Made by a program: the position numbers and the translations under genes
In this document: positions 59,476-64,000 of the stretch, piece by piece
How positions within the stretch are numbered: the first letter of the stretch is position 1
How the letters are laid out: every line of letters begins with the position of its first letter
NCBI RefSeq assembly: GCF_004118155.1
Contig: NZ_SAIQ01000002.1
Location: forward strand, 248,001 to 312,000
Direction of reading: 5' to 3'
DNA length: 64,000 nucleotides
DNA from: Edaphocola flava
GTDB taxonomy: Bacteria; Bacteroidota; Bacteroidia; Chitinophagales; Chitinophagaceae
The notes under the pieces: generated by a model
The model's input: the letters and a program-made list of their open reading frames with translations, nothing else
Told to the model about the DNA's origin: nothing
Database searches by the model: none

Positions 59476-59700
59476 TTATTTATACTTAGGCTCGTATAAA
59501 GAACTTTCGTTAACAGGAACGTTGTCTTTCTGATTTACAAATTTATGCTTGTACAGGTTGTAACAACCTGACCATGCGAAAATGAAAAACCCAAGAAAGC
59601 CTAATACGAAGAAGAATCTGGACGTGTTTGGCTTATCTAATTGAATATCCAAATCGTTATCTAAAAGCTCTTCTTTATTTGTGTTATGGTTCTGATCCAT
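59476..59700 (-). CDS. Small single-helix membrane protein (74 aa)
   Basis: An acidic/Asn-rich N-terminus (about 28 residues) is followed by one membrane helix (F-F-F-V-L-G-F-L-G-F-F-I-F-A-W-S-G) and a Lys-rich tail ending Y-E-P-K-Y-K. No family recognised. Upstream of the glycosyltransferase and probably on the same mRNA, so a role as an accessory or assembly factor for surface glycan is possible but unproved. Confidence 0.7.
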   Translation of the reverse strand: MDQNHNTNKEELLDNDLDIQLDKPNTSRFFFVLGFLGFFIFAWSGCYNLYKHKFVNQKDNVPVNESSLYEPKYK

Positions 59701-59779
59701 TATGTTATAAATTTCTAAATAATTCCACGCAAAATTAATAGAAATAGATTCAATCTACAACTGTTTTGTAAAATAATTT

Positions 59780-60142
59780 TTACAGAGTATCTGCAAAGGC
59801 TCTCAGGGCAGTGATAGCACCGCTTTTGTCATTTGCTTTTGCTTTTTGTACTACTGTATTATACTTGTTTATACGGCTTTGCATTTTCGCCTCTACTGTA
59901 GCGTTTGGCCCCTGACTCAGCTCGCTTTTTGCTGCCGCAATTGCGGTACGCATCTGGCTTTGCAATGTTTTTAAAGCAGCATCACTGTTTGCGCCGTTTG
60001 CCTGCTCGTAAGCAGTGATATTAGCAGTGAATGAAGATTTACTCACAGTAGCTGTTGCAGCAGTATTATTTTGTTGTGCTATGCTTTGTGTATAACCGCC
60101 CAGGGTCAGTGACAAGGCGATAAGAGCAATTCTGATATTCAT
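59780..60142 (-). CDS. Small exported Ala-rich helical protein (120 aa)
   Basis: Signal peptide with cleavage near S-I-A-Q. The mature part is almost all helix: A-Y-E-Q-A-N-G-A-N-S-D-A-A-L-K, then K-M-Q-S-R-I-N-K-Y-N and A-I-T-A-L-R-A-F-A-D-T-L. No cysteines, no recognised domain. Periplasmic, function unknown. Flanked by AT-rich gaps on both sides. Confidence 0.7.
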   Translation of the reverse strand: MNIRIALIALSLTLGGYTQSIAQQNNTAATATVSKSSFTANITAYEQANGANSDAALKTLQSQMRTAIAAAKSELSQGPNATVEAKMQSRINKYNTVVQKAKANDKSGAITALRAFADTL

Positions 60143-60201
60143 GATTATTAGTTTTTAAGTTCTCAAATATAAAATTAATTTATAAAAAATGTATCGTTTA
60201 T

Positions 60202-61035
60202 TTAATATTGCTGTAAATGATGGTATAATTTAACGACTTCTGCCGCTTCCCGTACATCATGCACCCGCAAAATATCCGCACCATTCGACAATCCCCAGGC
60301 ATGTAAAACACTTGTTCCATTCAGCGCATGTTCTGTATCTGTATCCAGCGCTCTGTATATCATCGACTTTCTCGAAACACCCATAAGCACCGGTTTGTTC
60401 AGTATACGGAATGCTTCCATATGCTTCAGCAGGGTATAATTGTGTTTCATAGTCTTGCCAAAACCGAATCCCACATCAAGCACAATGTCTTTAACACCAT
60501 ATTGCTCCAGGGTAGTGATACGCTCTGTAAAGAAATCCATAACAGCAGTCAGTACATTATCATATTCCGGATGCTGTTGCATATTACTGGGCGTGCCCTG
60601 GATATGTGTCAATATATAAGACACCTTCAAATCCCCAATGGTTTGAAACATAGCTTCATCCATAGTACCACCACTGATATCGTTTACGATAGCAGCACCC
60701 TTCGCCACCGCCTCACGGGCTACCGTAGCACGATACGTATCGACCGACAAAACAGCTTCTGGGAACGCCTTATATATGGCTTCTATAACCGGGACCACAC
60801 GATCCAGTTCTTCCTGTTCACTCACCGGATCTGCCTTTGGACGCGTACTTACCCCGCCTATATCCAGGATGGAGGCTCCTGCCTGTAGCATAGCCGCAGC
60901 CTGATCCAGCAATCCACCGACAGAATTGTTTTTTCCTTTGGTGAAAAAAGAGTCCGGTGTCGCATTCAGGATGCCCATAACGAGCGGCTGATCCAGTGTA
61001 AGCAAGCGGCCACCACAGTTTAATGTATGTACCAT
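60202..61035 (-). CDS. folP: Dihydropteroate synthase
   Basis: 277 aa. TIM-barrel DHPS with L-V-M-G-I-L-N-A-T-P-D-S-F near 19-31 (pterin/pyrophosphate site), G-A-S-I-L-D-I-G-G-V-S-T-R-P near 53-66, V-N-D-I-S-G-G near 117-123 and D-V-G-F-G-F-G-K-T near 187-195. Joins pterin pyrophosphate to p-aminobenzoate; target of sulfonamides. Together with folK at 49.5 kb it covers two consecutive folate steps. Confidence 0.96.
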   Translation of the reverse strand: MVHTLNCGGRLLTLDQPLVMGILNATPDSFFTKGKNNSVGGLLDQAAAMLQAGASILDIGGVSTRPKADPVSEQEELDRVVPVIEAIYKAFPEAVLSVDTYRATVAREAVAKGAAIVNDISGGTMDEAMFQTIGDLKVSYILTHIQGTPSNMQQHPEYDNVLTAVMDFFTERITTLEQYGVKDIVLDVGFGFGKTMKHNYTLLKHMEAFRILNKPVLMGVSRKSMIYRALDTDTEHALNGTSVLHAWGLSNGADILRVHDVREAAEVVKLYHHLQQY

Positions 61036-61139
61036 GCTGCAAATGTAGGATTTAGGCCGATAGGCCGTAGGAGAAAATATTTAGTATAAGTTGTTTTTGT
61101 AAACAAATATCGTGTAGGAGGCTTAGGGATTTGTACTGA

Positions 61140-61496
61140 TTATGTACTTTGCCCGAAAGTCAGGAGATTATTGTCCGGGTCGAGCAATGAAAATTCTTTT
61201 TGTCCCCAGGGTTTTGTCTGTAAGGGACCATTAGGGTGAATGGCTACTTCATGGTCCAGCAAGGACTGATACAAACCCTCTATATCATTTGTGCGGATAT
61301 ATACCTGTCCGTAGTTTTCTGTAGGGTCCAGTGCTGCGAATTCAAAAAAATGGAGTTCAATGTTGTCCTTTTCTATCATTAAATAACCCTCATAGTCTGC
61401 AGCACCACAATCCCGGAAGCCCAGTTTATTGATATAATAGTCTATGGTTACGGCCTTATCACGCATCGGCAGTTTGGGGTGAATGGTGGTGAGCAT
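61140..61496 (-). CDS. VOC superfamily protein (glyoxalase/bleomycin-resistance-like)
   Basis: 118 aa from ATG 61496. Two half-barrel repeats: P-K-L-P-M-R-D-K-A-V-T-I-D-Y-Y-x-N-K-L-G-F near the start, I-E-L-H-F-F-E-F centre, V-Y-I-R-T-N-D-I and L-L-D-P-D-N-N-L-L-T-F at the end. The last block matches bleomycin-resistance-protein-like members that bind rather than metabolise. The N-terminal His is not at the usual catalytic metal position, so a binding role seems likelier than glyoxalase activity. Confidence 0.85.
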   Translation of the reverse strand: MLTTIHPKLPMRDKAVTIDYYINKLGFRDCGAADYEGYLMIEKDNIELHFFEFAALDPTENYGQVYIRTNDIEGLYQSLLDHEVAIHPNGPLQTKPWGQKEFSLLDPDNNLLTFGQST

Positions 61497-61661
61497 AGGT
61501 TGGGGTTTTAAACACAATTTATAGAAATTGTACAAATCATCAAAGAGGACATTAGGATCTGATCCGGAAATGGGTGCTTAACCCGATTTTTTTAACAGGG
61601 CATTAAACCTATTCCTTGTTTTGGCATCTATGCACTATAATCCCTTTAAACCCTGAATTTT

Positions 61662-62141
61662 ATGAATAAGCATTTTATCAGAACCCTTGCCTTGCTACTG
61701 GTAGTAGCAGGCATCATCACCGGTCTAAGCTCTTGTACCAAGTATACTTTTATGAGCTATGACAAGAAAATAATGGGTCAATGGACCTTTGAGAAGGTGA
61801 CACACAAAAGCGGCTTCCTGCAACAATCGGTAAACATTACCCGTAATTATGAGGGTTGGACGTATGATTTCAAAAGGGATTATACCATTTCGGCCATAAA
61901 CAGCAATACCGGTGAGCGACTGACAGGCTACTGGAGAATAGATGAGTATACAGATTATTACTATGACGAAGATGGCGTAACCAGTACCAGTACAAATTAC
62001 GTATTGCGGTTTAACCTGGATGATGGAAGACTGAATACCAATTATGTATGGAATATCGGTAGTATTACCTCTAACTATCTGAGAGCAAGCGAATATGTTG
62101 GCAATGAACGGTGGAATTATAAAATGGCAAGAGTACAGTAA
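61662..62141 (+). CDS. Hypothetical lipoprotein, lipocalin-like (159 aa)
   Basis: Lipobox G-L-S-S-C (Cys25). Then I-M-G-Q-W-T-F-E-K-V, the W typical of lipocalin-like Bacteroidota lipoproteins, followed by D-F-K-R-D-Y-T-I-S-A-I-N and G-Y-W-R-I-D-E-Y beta strands, and an aromatic tail (W-N-Y-K-M-A-R-V-Q). Similar in general plan to the 9.8 kb lipoprotein but with no clear pairwise similarity. Function unknown. Confidence 0.75.
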   Translation: MNKHFIRTLALLLVVAGIITGLSSCTKYTFMSYDKKIMGQWTFEKVTHKSGFLQQSVNITRNYEGWTYDFKRDYTISAINSNTGERLTGYWRIDEYTDYYYDEDGVTSTSTNYVLRFNLDDGRLNTNYVWNIGSITSNYLRASEYVGNERWNYKMARVQ

Positions 62142-62186
62142 GGTTGTAGCAATACAACCTTTTTTAATGCCCGCATCCCTGGAAGA

Positions 62187-63578
62187 TTAGTCGGTAATAT
62201 GCGTATGAATGCTGTATTCGGGGAGCACATCGGCCAGATATTGTTTAAAGAGGTCATGATCAAATCCGGGATGCACGGTGATACTTGCATGGATATGACT
62301 TCTCAGCACCGCATCTTTCTGAATGAATACATGCACTGTTTGGACAGCGCTGAATTTCCTGATCTGCTGTGCAATCATTTCCGGGTATACATTTAATCCG
62401 CCAATAACCTGCATCTGATCTTTCCGGCCTTTATAAAGCCAATAGCCCGCCTCATCAACCGAAATAATATCTCCTGTGCCTATAAATTCCCTTCCTGCTT
62501 CTCCGGCAGACCAGGTGCATTTTACCCATAATTCTTTGCCCTCCTGTTCCGGACAGTGGACAAATGTGTACCGGAGACCTTTTATAGGTTTACCCAGTGT
62601 ACCGGGATTGTGCCGGAGCATTTCTGTTGTGGCAATAGCGCAGATACCAGTCTGGGAGGTGCCGTACAGGTTGTAAAGTTGTACATCTGTATCGTATAGG
62701 ATTTGTTTGGCCCAGGTACATTCCAGCTGATCTCCACCCGAAATAATGGCTTGTGTACCCTGTAGCAATTGTTCTTTATGCCGGTATAATGCCGGAATCA
62801 TAGAGGGCACGACAATCCAGCAGTCAATAGACTCCCGTTCCGATGCGTCATACAGTTGACCAGAACCATAAGCCGGATGGCAATAAATACGTTTTTCTAA
62901 GAAAATAGATAATAATACCGCGGCCAGACCATAACCATGTGAGAAAGGAACAGCGATATAGGTGCTGCGGTACTGCTGCAATTGCAGTTGTGTATATATA
63001 TCACGAAACGGGCGATAATAACGCCATGCCCTTGTTGCTCTTGTATAAGGGCGGGGAAGACCCTGAGAACCGCTGCTCAGCACGGTCAGGTGACTCGTTT
63101 GCCCTGCTGCAGCATATCGTGGAGTTGTGGCAGGTATATTGTTTATGACTTCGGCCAGGTCAATTGCCCTGACAGGAAGGGAAGAGGTGTAGGTTCCTGT
63201 CAGCAATACAGCATCATATGCTTGTCCGGCAAGCCGGTCTTTAAGTGTCGTTTCGGTTAGCGCTGCACCCGCAAGTACAATGTCGCAGCCCAGGGCGGAC
63301 AGCGCGAAGAGCATTGTCAGAAAAGGAATACCGTTAGGGCAGGCAAGGAGTACTCTTTGCCTGCCCTTAATATGATATTGATGATATAGTATATGTGCTG
63401 TTTGTAAGGCTTGTGTATACAGTGCCGGGTAGCTGATTTTTTGCTCACCATCATCAATAAAAGCATCTTCAGCACTGCTGTGTCGTACACTGTCGAGCAG
63501 GCTGATGAGGTTGTGCCCGTGCCTGGATACAGAACGGAGCAGGGTATATGCTTTTTTGATTTTCTGGTGCAGCTGCAT
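62187..63578 (-). CDS. AMP-dependent ligase (ANL superfamily) without the C-terminal catalytic lysine
   Basis: 463 aa. Adenylation core motifs: L-S-S-G-S-Q-G-L-P-R-P near 167-177 (A3; the usual T/S-G-x-x-K-G-x-x loop is altered), Y-N-L-Y-G-T-S-Q-T-G near 300 (A5), T-G-D (A7), Y-K-G-R-K-D-Q-M-Q-V-I-G-G-L-N-V-Y-P near 390 (A8). The protein stops soon after L-P-E-Y-S-I-H-T-H-I, before the A10 lysine that most members need for adenylation. It may therefore do only the second half-reaction or be a truncated enzyme. The SDR gene directly upstream (2-base gap) is on the same operon. Confidence 0.82.
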   Translation of the reverse strand: MQLHQKIKKAYTLLRSVSRHGHNLISLLDSVRHSSAEDAFIDDGEQKISYPALYTQALQTAHILYHQYHIKGRQRVLLACPNGIPFLTMLFALSALGCDIVLAGAALTETTLKDRLAGQAYDAVLLTGTYTSSLPVRAIDLAEVINNIPATTPRYAAAGQTSHLTVLSSGSQGLPRPYTRATRAWRYYRPFRDIYTQLQLQQYRSTYIAVPFSHGYGLAAVLLSIFLEKRIYCHPAYGSGQLYDASERESIDCWIVVPSMIPALYRHKEQLLQGTQAIISGGDQLECTWAKQILYDTDVQLYNLYGTSQTGICAIATTEMLRHNPGTLGKPIKGLRYTFVHCPEQEGKELWVKCTWSAGEAGREFIGTGDIISVDEAGYWLYKGRKDQMQVIGGLNVYPEMIAQQIRKFSAVQTVHVFIQKDAVLRSHIHASITVHPGFDHDLFKQYLADVLPEYSIHTHITD

Positions 63579-63580
63579 AT

Positions 63581-64000
63581 TTATCCCTTCGAGGATACCT
63601 TGACATAGCTATACTTATTCCAAAGGCGTTTTCCAAAAAAGCTGGCCGCTTGCGGCGCTACGCCCCACCACGGTTTTTGTGCGGGCTTGTTGCGGTATAT
63701 AAGCCTGCATATACGGATAGCAGCCTGATCGGCTTCCATGGCCAGTGCATTAGCATACTTTGGATTCGGAGCGATCATCCTGGTTTTAACCAGCGGGTAA
63801 TAAATGCTTTTAGCCGTAATGCCCATATGCTTCCATTCTGCCCAGTTACCCCTGAACCAGTTGTCAAAAGCTGTTTTAGATGCCTGGTAGGCACACCACA
63901 TCGGTGCCGGTAGCAATAAAACAATCATGGAGGATACATTGATCACCGTTCCCTTGCTTTTGGCCAGCAGGGGGGTGAGGGCAAGGATCATCCTGGCCGG
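63581..64000 (-). CDS. Short-chain dehydrogenase/reductase, C-terminal part (cut at right edge)
   Basis: The frame runs from base 64000 to a stop at 63581, so the N-terminal NAD(P) motif is outside the window. Visible: V-I-N-V-S-S-M near the edge, then Y-Q-A-S-K with the catalytic Y-x3-K, and a C-terminal basic stretch (K-P-A-Q-K-P-W-W-G-V-A-P). Hydrophobic ends suggest possible membrane contact. Operon partner of the AMP ligase; together they recall acyl-activation/reduction pairs in lipid or polyene clusters, but no further member is visible. Confidence 0.85.
   Translation of the reverse strand, partial: PARMILALTPLLAKSKGTVINVSSMIVLLLPAPMWCAYQASKTAFDNWFRGNWAEWKHMGITAKSIYYPLVKTRMIAPNPKYANALAMEADQAAIRICRLIYRNKPAQKPWWGVAPQAASFFGKRLWNKYSYVKVSSKG

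Overview
The window is ordinary chromosome from a Bacteroidota bacterium, most likely of the order Chitinophagales (Chitinophagaceae-like). The lineage call rests on several traits. There is a fused lpxC/fabZ gene and a short primary sigma factor without region 1.1. Promoters of the TTG...TAnnTTTG type sit in front of many genes, and Shine-Dalgarno sequences are mostly absent. Families such as DUF4421, DUF3109, Bat proteins and EGF-like lipoproteins also fit. No species can be named from sequence alone. There is one tRNA, and no rRNA, CRISPR array, integrase or phage structural gene.

Layout: 1-0.9 kb, a lipoprotein and a LolA-like carrier; 1.1-2.3 kb, a small protein and a glycosyltransferase; 2.6 kb, tRNA-Arg(TCT); 2.8-10 kb, a ferredoxin-type reductase, YifB, RmlC, CoaD, YajC, CoaE, RibH and two lipoproteins; 10-15 kb, isocitrate dehydrogenase, a TIGR01777 epimerase, a C1B-type peptidase and NAD(P)HX repair (Nnr); 15.4-18 kb, a sulfur/redox operon (MBL-rhodanese, TPMT-like methyltransferase, small membrane protein, thioredoxin); 18-26 kb, DUF3109, LepA and the lipid A operon (HD hydrolase, lpxD, lpxC/fabZ, lpxA, ABC ATPase); 26.4-26.9 kb, repeat element copy A; 27-36 kb, batB/batC, gcvT, a cold-shock protein, pcm, a PIG-V-like transferase, scoA, small DUFs, rnhB and a sirtuin; 36.4-42.6 kb, a MarR-controlled RND efflux operon; 42.8-47.4 kb, a DtxR regulator and an NrtR-controlled NAD-salvage cluster (PRPP-synthetase-like, PPP phosphatase, NAMPT); 47.4-48.5 kb, a RAYT transposase in a REP-rich island; 48.5-55.2 kb, a glycosyltransferase, folK, lipB, the primary sigma factor, a START protein, an LptF/G permease and PAP2; 55.2-55.7 kb, repeat element copy B; 55.8-64 kb, a degenerate M28-PDZ protein, plsY, a glycosyltransferase, folP, small exported proteins, and a ligase plus SDR pair cut by the right edge.

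The most notable signals are four. (1) Two ~480-bp, non-coding, highly structured repeats have imperfect terminal inverted repeats; one is bounded by an 8-bp direct repeat, and both sit exactly between a gene's stop codon and a terminator hairpin. (2) Three matching palindromes of the form TGyGTA-N5-TACGCw surround nrtR and the NAD-salvage operon, two of them placed identically just after the -10-like element. (3) The NAD-salvage operon has an unusual composition: a divergent PRPP-synthetase-like protein, a phosphoesterase and NAMPT. (4) A RAYT gene is flanked by its probable cognate REP sequences.
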